Assembly: GCA_027488335.1 (NCBI GenBank) | Contig: JAIYBU010000054.1 | Coordinates: 1-50,809, forward strand | Source: Cytophagaceae bacterium | GTDB lineage: Bacteria > Bacteroidota > Bacteroidia > Cytophagales > Spirosomataceae | Length of the DNA: 50,809 bases | Reading direction: 5' to 3' | Part shown: positions 41,611 to 49,570 of the stretch, one piece after another | Position numbering within the stretch: position 1 is the first letter of the stretch | How the letters are laid out: every line of letters begins with the position of its first letter | Notes under the pieces: model-generated | The model's database searches: none | Seen by the model: only the letters and a program-made list of their open reading frames with translations | Told to the model about the DNA's origin: nothing | Translations under genes and position numbers: made by a program

Positions 41611-42045
41611 ATGAAAAATAATCAATTGCAAATAGAAAGACGTAGTTTTTTAAAGAATTTAGGTTTCGGTGGTGCTGCACTCATGGCAATATATTGTGTT
41701 GGAGCTTGTAAAAATGTTGCATCAGTTGTTCCAGATGTTGCTCAATTTAATATAGACTTAACCGACTCTGCTAATGTAGCTCTTACAAAAAATGGAGGAT
41801 ATATCATAAAAAATGATGTAGTCATCGCTCGGACAATGCAAGGGAGCTATGTTGCTGTAACTTTAATTTGTAGCCATGAACAAAGAAAACAAGTTACTTT
41901 CACTTCAAGTAATGAATTCCTTTGCACGGCACATCAAGCAAGATTTGACACAATGGGTATGGGTTTGAATGCTAATGGTAGTAAAGGGCTTAAAACCTAC
42001 CCTGTAATGGTGATGGACTCGGGCAAAACTTTAATGATTGGCTGA
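41611..42045 (+). CDS. Tat-exported Rieske [2Fe-2S] protein
   Basis: This 144-residue protein has a twin-arginine leader (ERRSFLKNLGFGGAALMAIY) and a Rieske domain whose cluster ligands are CSH (about residue 88) and CTAH (about 110), CxH and CxxH. The spacing of 22 residues is short but acceptable. It would shuttle electrons in the periplasm. Beside the multicopper oxidase it may take electrons from, or give them to, that enzyme; this link is an inference. A long hairpin follows the stop. Confidence 0.82.
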   Translation: MKNNQLQIERRSFLKNLGFGGAALMAIYCVGACKNVASVVPDVAQFNIDLTDSANVALTKNGGYIIKNDVVIARTMQGSYVAVTLICSHEQRKQVTFTSSNEFLCTAHQARFDTMGMGLNANGSKGLKTYPVMVMDSGKTLMIG

Positions 42046-42056
42046 CCTTAATAATT

Positions 42057-42093
42057 TGTTTGGTGTAAGTGGTAGTATCACTTACACCAAACA
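42057..42093 (+). terminator. Long perfect hairpin after the Rieske gene
   Basis: TGTTTGGTGTAAGTG (42057-42071) pairs fully with CACTTACACCAAACA (42079-42093) around GTAGTAT. No T-run follows, so it may block exonucleases and divide operon expression rather than terminate fully. Confidence 0.6.
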
Positions 42094-42137
42094 TTACAAA
42101 AGTTTGAAAACAAAATTTTAACAAAAATAACAATACA

Positions 42138-42491
42138 ATGAAAAGGAGATTTTTTTTAACTACTGGATTAGCAATAATTGGTTCTTTGTCAATGGCAAAC
42201 CTTCAAGAACCACCTGCAAAAGTAAAAATCAAAACATCGGCAATATGTGAGATGTGTAAAGAACGTATCGAAAAGCAATTAGCTTTTACAAAGGGAGTAA
42301 GCGAGTCAAATCTTGATTTAAAAGACAAGGTTGTAACTGTAACTTTCAACCCAAAGAAAACAGATGCCACCAAAATCAAGCAAGCTATCAACGATGCTGG
42401 TTATGATGCAGATGAAACAATTGCCAATGAAAAAAGCTACGAAAAACTACCTTCATGCTGCAAAAAAGATGGCGAGCCGATGAAAAACTAA
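42138..42491 (+). CDS. Periplasmic HMA copper-binding protein
   Basis: This 117-residue protein has a signal peptide (MKRRFFLTTGLAIIGSLSMA), a heavy-metal-associated domain with the ICEMCKERIEK site (CxxC, about residues 38-44) and the family-like NDAGYDAD ending. A tail with a Cys pair (LPSCCKKDGE) follows. It would bind Cu(I) outside the cytoplasm and exchange it with the other periplasmic proteins of the island. Confidence 0.85.
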   Translation: MKRRFFLTTGLAIIGSLSMANLQEPPAKVKIKTSAICEMCKERIEKQLAFTKGVSESNLDLKDKVVTVTFNPKKTDATKIKQAINDAGYDADETIANEKSYEKLPSCCKKDGEPMKN

Positions 42492-42519
42492 CATTCTTTT
42501 AACCAATAATACAATTGAC

Positions 42520-43896
42520 ATGAAAAAAATCGCAATCATATTATTTCTAAGCATTTCTCATTTCACAAATGCCCAAATTGAACTAAAAACACCACCACCA
42601 AGCCCCGAAGCTGAATGGAAACAAAAGATAGGTTTTACAGAGGTTAGCCTCAAATATGAAAAACCGCTGATGCGTGGTCGTAAAGTGTTCGGTAACTTAG
42701 TAGCATTTGACCAAATTTGGCGTACAGGTGCAGGTGAAAGTACACGTATTACTTTTAGTGATGAAATCGAATTTGGTGGACAAATAGTAAAAAAAGGTAC
42801 GTATTCCCTTTTTACGATTCCGAATCCCAACGAATGGACGGTTATCTTAAATACAGATACAACAGGACACGGAGCGTTCAGTTATGATGAAAAAAAGGAT
42901 TTGTTCCGAATCAAAATCAAGCCAGAAACGACCTCTCGAACTTATGAGTCTTTCTCGATTACTTTAGAAGATATTACGCAAGACCATACCGCAAATTTGT
43001 ATATCAATTGGGAAAATACACAGATAAAAGTTCCAATTAAAAGCAATGCTGATGTCGTTGTAATGAATGAAATCAACAAAAAAATCAACATTGAGAAATT
43101 AGAAGATGCTAAATTTTTCAGTGCTTCGGCTCAATACTATTTGACTAATAAAAAAGATTTGAAACAAGCCCGTGCATGGTCGAAGAAATCAGAAGAAATG
43201 GTTGACGACAATTTTGTTTACGCCAATTTGACCACAAAAATCTTAGAAGAACAAAAAGATTATCCAGCCGCCATCAAATCAGCTCAAAAAGCAATTGAAT
43301 TGGGTGCTAAAAAGAACATGAAAACCGCAGTTGCCAACTGGCAAAAGAAGGTAGAAGAATGGCAGAAAATAACAGGCGTAACCGCACCAGCCACAAGTCC
43401 AATGACTGCCGACAACCATTCTGAACATAGTGGGCATGACATGGCTTCGATGAAAAATGACAAAACACAAGCTAAAACCTCTTTACAACCACTATTAGAT
43501 GCTTATTACGCAATAAAAGATGCCTTAGTGAAATCGGATGCAAGTGCATCTGCCAAATCGGCAACGGCATTAGTAACTGCTATGAAAGCCATTGATATGG
43601 GTAAAATGGAAATGAAGCAGCACATGGAGTTTATGAAAGTAAACACTAAAATCATTGCTGACGCACAAAAAATTGCTGATTCAAATGATTTGAAAAAGCA
43701 AAGAGAAATCTTCCAAAGCCTTTCTGATAATTTTTATACAATGGCAAAAGGAGTAAAACTATCAAGTGAGCCTATTTATCAGCAATATTGCCCAATGAAA
43801 AAAGCAGCATGGTTGAGTAATGAAAGTGCAGTTAAAAATCCGTACTACGGGAGTTCGATGCTTACTTGTGGCAGCGTAACAGATACTATAAAGTAG
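42520..43896 (+). CDS. DUF2911-DUF3347 fusion protein
   Basis: This 458-residue secreted protein (signal MKKIAIILFLSISHFTNAQ) combines two domains. Residues 25-165 are DUF2911-like (SLKYEKPLMRGRKVFGNL, then WRTGAGESTRITF). The next part has TPR-like helices, and a His/Met-rich linker (DNHSEHSGHDMASM) leads to a C-terminal DUF3347 domain (about 325-455) with QQYCPMKKAAWLS, NPYYGSSMLTCGS. The DUF3347 part resembles the separate protein at 47355, and its CPM and MLTCG motifs are likely metal ligands. A role as periplasmic copper carrier or CusB-like accessory is inferred. Confidence 0.78.
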   Translation: MKKIAIILFLSISHFTNAQIELKTPPPSPEAEWKQKIGFTEVSLKYEKPLMRGRKVFGNLVAFDQIWRTGAGESTRITFSDEIEFGGQIVKKGTYSLFTIPNPNEWTVILNTDTTGHGAFSYDEKKDLFRIKIKPETTSRTYESFSITLEDITQDHTANLYINWENTQIKVPIKSNADVVVMNEINKKINIEKLEDAKFFSASAQYYLTNKKDLKQARAWSKKSEEMVDDNFVYANLTTKILEEQKDYPAAIKSAQKAIELGAKKNMKTAVANWQKKVEEWQKITGVTAPATSPMTADNHSEHSGHDMASMKNDKTQAKTSLQPLLDAYYAIKDALVKSDASASAKSATALVTAMKAIDMGKMEMKQHMEFMKVNTKIIADAQKIADSNDLKKQREIFQSLSDNFYTMAKGVKLSSEPIYQQYCPMKKAAWLSNESAVKNPYYGSSMLTCGSVTDTIK

Positions 43897-43908
43897 GTTT
43901 TATTTTGT

Positions 43909-43948
43909 CAAAAGGGTTCAAGAATTATCACTGAACTCTTTTGATTTT
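43909..43948 (+). terminator. Terminator after the DUF2911-DUF3347 gene
   Basis: CAAAAGGGTTCA (43909-43920) and TGAACTCTTTTG (43932-43943) pair with one wobble and are followed by ATTTT. Confidence 0.65.
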
Positions 43949-43970
43949 CTGAAAAATACTATTCAGAAAA
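43945..43970. repeat. Inverted repeat upstream of copA
   Basis: TTTTCTGAA (43945-43953) and TTCAGAAAA (43962-43970) form a perfect 9-bp repeat about 80 bp before copA. It may be an operator for the island regulator. Confidence 0.45.
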
Positions 43971-44021
43971 TTATATAAATCTAATCAAAATACTTGTAAT
44001 CAAATTTGTTCTATCCCCCTA

Positions 44022-44029
44022 TATCTTTG
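44022..44029 (+). promoter_or_regulatory. Candidate -7 box of copA
   Basis: TATCTTTG matches TAnnTTTG and lies 22 bp before the ATG at 44051. The nearest TTTG is only 13 bp upstream, so the -33 site is non-standard. Confidence 0.5.
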
Positions 44030-44050
44030 TCATATTAAACAATCAGACAA

Positions 44051-46471
44051 ATGGATACTAACAAAAATATCACATTCGATATACCCCTTGAAGGAGTAGA
44101 AAGCGAACACTGTGCCTTGATAATCGACAAAGGGCTAAGCAATGTTACAGGTGTTTTGAGCCATAAAGTTGAGCTAAATAACAACAAAGCAGTTATTACG
44201 TCTCTGCCTAATAATGAAACGCTTATCAAATCGGTCAAAACAATCAGAGATTTAGGATACGAGGTAACAACTTTTAAGAAAAACTTCTCCGTATCTAATA
44301 TGACTTGTGCCAGTTGTGCCAGTAGCGTGCAGTCTATCCTTGAAAATCAAAATGGTGTTATCAGTGCAAGTGTAAATTATGCCAATGCTATGGCTCAAGT
44401 AGAGTATATCCCCACAATTATTGAACCCAAAGAACTAAAAAATGCCTTACAGTCAATTGGTTACGATTTATTGATTGATGAAAGTGCAGAAGCCAAAGAC
44501 GAATTAGAAAAAGCTAAACTTCAAAAATTTGACACACTAAAGAGAAAAACAATAGGGGCTATTAGTTTATCTATTCCTATTGTCATCATTGCCATGTTTT
44601 TCATGGATTTGCCTTTCGGAAACTACATCATGTGGGCATTAGCAACACCTGTACTTTTCATTTTTGGTGGTCAATTCTTTATCAATGCTTGGAAGCAAAC
44701 CAAACATCGTTCTGCCAACATGGATACTTTGGTAGCTTTGAGTACAGGGGTAGCCTACCTATTTAGCGTATTTAATACCCTATTCCCAAGTTATTGGCAT
44801 AGCAAAGGCTTACACGCACATGTATATTTTGAAGCGGCTGCGGTTGTTATTGCTTTTATTTTATTGGGTAAATGGTTAGAAGAAAGAGCCAAAGGACAAA
44901 CATCATCTGCCTTAAAAAAGCTCATGGGGTTACAACCCAAAACCGTTACTATTGTGCATGAAGGTGGGCATCAAATGGAAGTTTCTATAACCACCATCAA
45001 TATAGGAGATGTAATGTTGGTAAAGCCAGGTGAAAAAATCCCTGTTGATGGGAAAATCATTTCGGGAAGTTCTTTTATTGACGAAAGTATGTTGAGTGGA
45101 GAACCCATTCCAGTTGAAAAGACTATTACTCATAAAGTTTTTGCGGGTACAATCAACCAAAAAGGTAGTTTTCAATTCAAAGCTACTAAAATTGGAAGCG
45201 ATACAGTCTTAGCCCATATCATAAAAATGGTTCAAGAAGCACAAGGCAGTAAAGCTCCAGTTCAGAAATTAGTAGATAAAATTGCAGGTATTTTTGTACC
45301 CATTGTTATTATCATAGCTATCCTTACCCTAATTACTTGGATTATTTTGGGTGGTGAAAATGGATTCACACAAGGCTTACTCACGATGGTTACTGTTTTA
45401 GTAATTGCTTGCCCTTGTGCTTTGGGATTAGCCACCCCAACAGCAATAATGGCAGGTGTAGGGAAAGGTGCTGAAAATGGAATTTTGATTAAAGATGCCG
45501 AAAGTCTTGAAATAGCAACGAAAATCAATGCAGTGGTTTTAGATAAAACAGGTACAATAACCGAAGGTAAACCCACAGTTACGAATATCTATTGGAAAAA
45601 AGAAGCCCCCATTTTAATTGAAGCATTGGTTTCAATCGAAAAACAGTCAGAACATCCTTTGGCTGATGCCATTGTCAATTATTTTAAAGGAGTTGCTCCT
45701 GTTTTGGTAAATCAATTTGAAAGTATTACTGGTTTTGGGGCAAAAGCACAAGTAGCCAAAGAAAGCTATTTCATTGGTAATCAAAATCTACTTGTCAATC
45801 ATACTATTCAAATAGATTCCGTCCTTCAAGAAAAAGCCCAAAGTTGGCTCGAACAGGCCAAAACTGTTATTTGGTTTGCCAATTCTATTGAAGCATTAGC
45901 TGTAATAGCCATTGAAGACCAAATTAAAGAAACATCTAAAAATGCTATTGAGGAATTGAAAAAGAAGGGCGTTCAAGTATATATGCTCACTGGTGATAAT
46001 CCTAAAACTGCCGCTTTGGTAGCCAAAATAGCAGGAATTGATAACTTTCAGGCTGAAGTTTTACCTGCTCAGAAGGCCGCATTTATAAAATCGCTACAAC
46101 AAAAAGGAAATGTAGTAGCAATGGTAGGTGATGGCATCAATGATAGTAGTGCTTTAGCTCAGGCAGACGTAAGTATTGCTATGGGAAAGGGTAGTGATAT
46201 TGCAATGGATGTTGCTAAAATGACCATTATATCATCAGATTTGACAAAAATTGGACAAGCCATCAAGTTATCAAAAATCACAACTTCCACGATTAAACAA
46301 AACCTCTTTTGGGCATTCATTTATAACATTATAGGTATCCCAATAGCTGCTGGAGTACTTTATCCAATTAATGGCTATTTATTAAATCCCATGATTGCTG
46401 GAGCGGCGATGGCTCTAAGTTCGGTTTCTGTGGTAAGTAATAGTCTCAGATTGAAAGGCAGAAGTTTATAA
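44051..46471 (+). CDS. copA: Copper-exporting P1B-type ATPase
   Basis: This 806-residue pump removes Cu(I) from the cytoplasm. A functional HMA domain at about residues 75-140 carries [11 protein letters not shown]. The transmembrane metal site [11 protein letters not shown] is at about 454, the phosphorylation loop DKTGTIT at about 497, and the hinge [20 protein letters not shown] at about 692; eight membrane helices are expected and the length fits. The first 70 residues look like a second HMA fold that has lost its CxxC (a single Cys in ESEHCALII). The gene has its own promoter region after a terminator. Confidence 0.95.
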   Translation: MDTNKNITFDIPLEGVESEHCALIIDKGLSNVTGVLSHKVELNNNKAVITSLPNNETLIKSVKTIRDLGYEVTTFKKNFSVSNMTCASCASSVQSILENQNGVISASVNYANAMAQVEYIPTIIEPKELKNALQSIGYDLLIDESAEAKDELEKAKLQKFDTLKRKTIGAISLSIPIVIIAMFFMDLPFGNYIMWALATPVLFIFGGQFFINAWKQTKHRSANMDTLVALSTGVAYLFSVFNTLFPSYWHSKGLHAHVYFEAAAVVIAFILLGKWLEERAKGQTSSALKKLMGLQPKTVTIVHEGGHQMEVSITTINIGDVMLVKPGEKIPVDGKIISGSSFIDESMLSGEPIPVEKTITHKVFAGTINQKGSFQFKATKIGSDTVLAHIIKMVQEAQGSKAPVQKLVDKIAGIFVPIVIIIAILTLITWIILGGENGFTQGLLTMVTVLVIACPCALGLATPTAIMAGVGKGAENGILIKDAESLEIATKINAVVLDKTGTITEGKPTVTNIYWKKEAPILIEALVSIEKQSEHPLADAIVNYFKGVAPVLVNQFESITGFGAKAQVAKESYFIGNQNLLVNHTIQIDSVLQEKAQSWLEQAKTVIWFANSIEALAVIAIEDQIKETSKNAIEELKKKGVQVYMLTGDNPKTAALVAKIAGIDNFQAEVLPAQKAAFIKSLQQKGNVVAMVGDGINDSSALAQADVSIAMGKGSDIAMDVAKMTIISSDLTKIGQAIKLSKITTSTIKQNLFWAFIYNIIGIPIAAGVLYPINGYLLNPMIAGAAMALSSVSVVSNSLRLKGRSL

Positions 46472-46504
46472 AATTTATAAAATTATAATCAAACAAACAT
46501 ACTC

Positions 46505-46717
46505 ATGAAGAATCAAACATTCAAAACTAATATTAATTGTGGGGGCTGTGTAGCAAGAGTAACCAATACCCTCAATGTTATTGTCGGGGAAAACAAATGG
46601 CATATAGATATTGCTAATCCTGATAAAGTTTTGACCGTCAACGACACCAGCATTTCATCAGAAGTCATTAGAGAAGCGATTAAAAAGACTGGATTTAAAA
46701 TAGAAAATATGAATTAA
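46505..46717 (+). CDS. Small HMA copper chaperone
   Basis: This 70-residue cytoplasmic HMA protein has the metal site INCGGCVARVTNTL (CxxC at about 12-15) and the usual C-terminal IREAIKKTGFKIE. It lies 33 bp after copA and would pass Cu(I) to the pump. Confidence 0.9.
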   Translation: MKNQTFKTNINCGGCVARVTNTLNVIVGENKWHIDIANPDKVLTVNDTSISSEVIREAIKKTGFKIENMN

Positions 46718-46756
46718 GACAGTAAAATGAATATTTAATTTAAACAACCAAGAAAA

Positions 46757-47212
46757 ATGAAAAATGTAATCTTATCTATGAGTTTCGTACTTATAGCATT
46801 ATCGAATGTATTTGCTCAAAAATCAACTAACATGATTCCAAAGGTTGACTACAAAGGGCATATCTATTATGAGAAAAAACAAATTGGGTCATTGACTCCA
46901 AAAGGAGGCGTGAATAACGCAGGCAAGCTTGTTACGAAAATAGATGGAAATGGAAACATAGTGGACGATAAAGGAAAAGTTCTCGGCAAAGCCCCTAAAA
47001 ATGGAACTTTTGTTTATTATTCAAATGGAAAAGAAGAAAATTATACCATCGGAGAACCAGTCCATAATGGTATGTGTGAAGTGAAAAATGCCAAAGGAGA
47101 AGTCGTAATGCTTTTGCATAATAATTATAAACAACAAGCAGCCTGTGCAGTCCATTGTTTGTACGAAAACCACTGTATGCCCTCTGATAAAATGGCAGAG
47201 CATAAACATTGA
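46757..47212 (+). CDS. Secreted Cys/His/Met-rich protein of the copper island
   Basis: This 151-residue protein has a signal peptide (MKNVILSMSFVLIALSNVFA) and two or three short strand repeats (GHIYYEKKQIGSLTPKGGV, GNIVDDKGKVLGKAPKNGT). A C-terminal tail AACAVHCLYENHCMPSDKM, then EHKH, is dense in Cys, His and Met. The tail looks like a copper-binding site. The family is not recognised. It lies 39 bp after the chaperone and is probably co-transcribed. Confidence 0.7.
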   Translation: MKNVILSMSFVLIALSNVFAQKSTNMIPKVDYKGHIYYEKKQIGSLTPKGGVNNAGKLVTKIDGNGNIVDDKGKVLGKAPKNGTFVYYSNGKEENYTIGEPVHNGMCEVKNAKGEVVMLLHNNYKQQAACAVHCLYENHCMPSDKMAEHKH

Positions 47213-47261
47213 TTTTATCGAAGTTTGTTTTTCCTTCTTATATTTTAAAATGATAATTCAA

Positions 47262-47321
47262 ATGAAAAACTTACTAATTAAGGTCTTTAAATTTCTTTTT
47301 GTAAAGAAATGTTGCCAATAA
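47262..47321 (+). CDS. Possible 19-residue Cys-Cys microprotein
   Basis: This very short ORF encodes MKNLLIKVFKFLFVKKCCQ, an amphipathic basic helix ending KKCCQ. The same VKKCCQ appears near the N-terminus of the SRPBCC protein at 49004, whose first residues (MKLLKLIF) are also similar. That makes either a decayed duplicate or a real copper-responsive peptide possible. It lies alone in the 142-bp gap between two secreted copper proteins. Confidence 0.3.
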   Translation: MKNLLIKVFKFLFVKKCCQ

Positions 47322-47354
47322 ACCATCTATCATTCATTATTAAATGTAAAAAAA

Positions 47355-47900
47355 ATGAAAAAAACAATGTTTTCAGCCATTGCAATGGCATTCGTATTCA
47401 CCGCTCTCAATACCAATGCAGGCACGACAAGCGGAATGAAAGTATCATCAACAACATCTCAAAAAACGTCAATTATTGATGAAATAGTAAGCAATTACTT
47501 GGTTTTGAAAAATGCACTAATCAAAGATGATGCAAAAGGTGCTGCCAATGCAGGGAAAGCAATCATAGCATCAATGGCTAAAATTGACATGAAAAGTTTG
47601 TCTGCCGACCAAATGAAAGGCTATATGGACGTTGCCGATGATTTAAAAGAAAATGCCAAGCATATTGAAGAAAATGCTGGAAAAATAGCTCACCAAAGAG
47701 AACATTTTGTGATGCTGAGTAAAGATGTGAACGATTTACTTAAAACCTTTGGCAATAGTGGTCCAAAACTTTATCAAGATTTCTGCCCGATGGCAAATGG
47801 GGGCAAAGGAGCGATGTGGATTAGTGAAACAAAGGCAATCCAAAACCCTTATTATGGTAAAGCAATGATGACTTGTGGCTCTGTAAAAAAAGAAATTTAA
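47355..47900 (+). CDS. DUF3347 secreted protein
   Basis: This 181-residue protein has a signal peptide (MKKTMFSAIAMAFVFTALNT) and one DUF3347 domain, mostly helical, ending in YQDFCPMANGGKGAMWIS and NPYYGKAMMTCGSV. The CPM, MW and MMTCG residues are probable metal ligands, as in CusB-associated DUF3347. It is a shorter paralogue of the C-terminal half of the protein at 42520. It is 1 bp from the heme-binding gene. Confidence 0.82.
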   Translation: MKKTMFSAIAMAFVFTALNTNAGTTSGMKVSSTTSQKTSIIDEIVSNYLVLKNALIKDDAKGAANAGKAIIASMAKIDMKSLSADQMKGYMDVADDLKENAKHIEENAGKIAHQREHFVMLSKDVNDLLKTFGNSGPKLYQDFCPMANGGKGAMWISETKAIQNPYYGKAMMTCGSVKKEI

Positions 47901-47901
47901 G

Positions 47902-48348
47902 ATGAAAAAAATCATCTTTTTTAGTTTAATAGTTTTTTTGTTCCTGCAATTCTACCAACCTGCCCGAAATTCAGACAACGGGCAGGTTTTGCCGATTCAT
48001 ATTGCCAAAGTCTATAATATACCCATCAAAGTACAACAAACTTTACAAAATTCTTGCTACGATTGCCACAGTAACAACACACATTACCCTTGGTATTCAT
48101 ATTTACAGCCATCAAGGTTTTTAATGGAATACCATATAAAAACAGGGAAAGAGAACCTAAATTTTAGTGAATGGGGAAATTATAGTCGAAGAAGACAAGA
48201 AACTAAATTAGATAGAATAGCAAAACAAATCGAATCAAACGAAATGCCATTGGCATCTTATACGCTGATTCATCAAAAGGCTAAATTATCTGAACAACAA
48301 AAACAAGAAATTATTGCTTGGATTAACACTATTATTACTGACGAATAA
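47902..48348 (+). CDS. Heme-binding domain protein (haem_bd type)
   Basis: This 148-residue protein has a short signal/anchor (KIIFFSLIVFLFLQFY) and one c-type heme site SCYDCHSNNTHYPWYSYLQP (CxxCH, about residues 51-55) in the arrangement of the Bacteroidetes haem_bd family. FSEWGNYSRRRQETKLD and EMPLASYTLIHQKAKLS follow, as in that family. It would act as a periplasmic electron carrier or redox sensor. It is tightly packed between the DUF3347 gene and a methyltransferase gene. Confidence 0.85.
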   Translation: MKKIIFFSLIVFLFLQFYQPARNSDNGQVLPIHIAKVYNIPIKVQQTLQNSCYDCHSNNTHYPWYSYLQPSRFLMEYHIKTGKENLNFSEWGNYSRRRQETKLDRIAKQIESNEMPLASYTLIHQKAKLSEQQKQEIIAWINTIITDE

Positions 48349-48354
48349 TTACTC

Positions 48355-49056
48355 ATGCAAACAACCCCAAACTTTATACCCGCATTAGGTTATGATTTTT
48401 TGACGGCATACTACGATTTAGCAATCAAACTAACGATGCCTGAAAAGAAGTTCCGTAGGCTTTTGGTAGATACTATCAAACCGAAATCCAATGAAAAGAT
48501 TTTAGAGTTTGGCTTTGGAACTGCCCAAAATATGCTTTTAGTTACAAAAGAATGTGCAAATGTAGATTTACGAGGCGTAGATATTGACCCAAAAGTAAAG
48601 GAAATCGCTGCTCATAAAATAGCTAAAAATAATCTCTCAATTCCATTAGACCTATACGATGGCGTTACGTTGCCTTATGCCAATAATCAATTTGATAAAG
48701 TTTATAGTTGCTTGGTTTTTCATCAATTAGATGCAGAAACAAAGCTAAAATGTTTAAAGGAGATTTTCAGAGTTCTGAAACCTAATGGAAAATTGATAAT
48801 TGCCGATTGGGGCGAAGCTGCAAATATACTCATGCGATTAACTTTTGGTTTGGTTCAAATTTTAGATGGATTCAAAACCACCAACGACAATGTAAGAGGG
48901 CTAATGCCCAATTTCATAGAAAAGGCGGGTTTTGATAATATTTTCATTTCAGATTCAATCAATACTTTGCTTGGTACATTTTCATACTTTACTGCTCGAA
49001 AAAATGAAATTATTAAAGTTGATTTTCAAAAAAACGGGTGGCATTCCGCTTGTTAA
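48355..49056 (+). CDS. Class I SAM-dependent methyltransferase
   Basis: This 233-residue cytoplasmic enzyme has SAM-binding motif I ILEFGFGTAQNMLL (about residues 46-59), the acidic DLRGVDIDPK strand end, and LIIADWGEAA near 147, as in UbiE/Coq5-like small-molecule or lipid methyltransferases. The substrate is unknown. The last 18 codons overlap the next gene by 53 bp in another frame. It is not a DNA methyltransferase by motif (no NPPY or DPPY). Confidence 0.85.
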   Translation: MQTTPNFIPALGYDFLTAYYDLAIKLTMPEKKFRRLLVDTIKPKSNEKILEFGFGTAQNMLLVTKECANVDLRGVDIDPKVKEIAAHKIAKNNLSIPLDLYDGVTLPYANNQFDKVYSCLVFHQLDAETKLKCLKEIFRVLKPNGKLIIADWGEAANILMRLTFGLVQILDGFKTTNDNVRGLMPNFIEKAGFDNIFISDSINTLLGTFSYFTARKNEIIKVDFQKNGWHSAC

Positions 49057-49570
49057 AAAGTGCTGTCAATCAATCGTTTTGTTGATGCTTTCTAACCATG
49101 TATTTGCAATAAATCATGTTACGAAAATAGAAGTTTTTGGTAAACAACCAAGTCAGATTTATGACTTTATGTTTAGTTTGGATAAGCCTAAATACATGGC
49201 ATGGCATCCAGAAGACCATGCGGGTTTTATGATAATCAAGCAAACAGAGGCAATAAGAGGTTCTGTTTTCTATTTCGATGAAAGAATTGGAGGTTTTCGA
49301 GTAAATCATCAGTGGGAAGTAGTCGGAGTTATGAAAAATCATAAAATCATTATGAAAGCTATCTATAAAATTCCCGTTTATTTGATTTTAACCTTTGACG
49401 AAACACCAAATGGAACACTCGTAACACATGATTTACAAATCGGTAATCAACAGAAATCTGGCGGAATTAAAGATTGGTTTATCAAAAAGTTTATTTTTAC
49501 TCTTTCGAGGCAAAATGCCCTTACTAAACACGCCATCGAAGAATTTAAAAACTTAGAAAAACTCATCTAA
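49004..49570 (+). CDS. SRPBCC-type protein with signal-like N-terminus
   Basis: This 188-residue protein starts at ATG 49004, inside the methyltransferase gene. Its N-terminus has MKLLKLIFKK, then LVKKCCQSIVLLMLSNHVFA, which looks like a membrane or signal segment with a Cys pair. The rest is an SRPBCC/START-like helix-grip fold (EVFGKQPSQIYDFMFSLDKP, then GGFRVNHQWEVVGVMKNHKI). Such folds bind hydrophobic ligands; the ligand might be the product of the adjacent methyltransferase. The stop overlaps the following start (TAATG). Confidence 0.7.
   Translation: MKLLKLIFKKTGGIPLVKKCCQSIVLLMLSNHVFAINHVTKIEVFGKQPSQIYDFMFSLDKPKYMAWHPEDHAGFMIIKQTEAIRGSVFYFDERIGGFRVNHQWEVVGVMKNHKIIMKAIYKIPVYLILTFDETPNGTLVTHDLQIGNQQKSGGIKDWFIKKFIFTLSRQNALTKHAIEEFKNLEKLI

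Noticed and set aside
49040..49056. GCATTCCGCTT in the methyltransferase/SRPBCC overlap, shared with the tail of the traN repeat copy
   Set aside because: Only 11 bp are shared and the CGGAACGCC core is missing, so it was not counted as a sixth copy.
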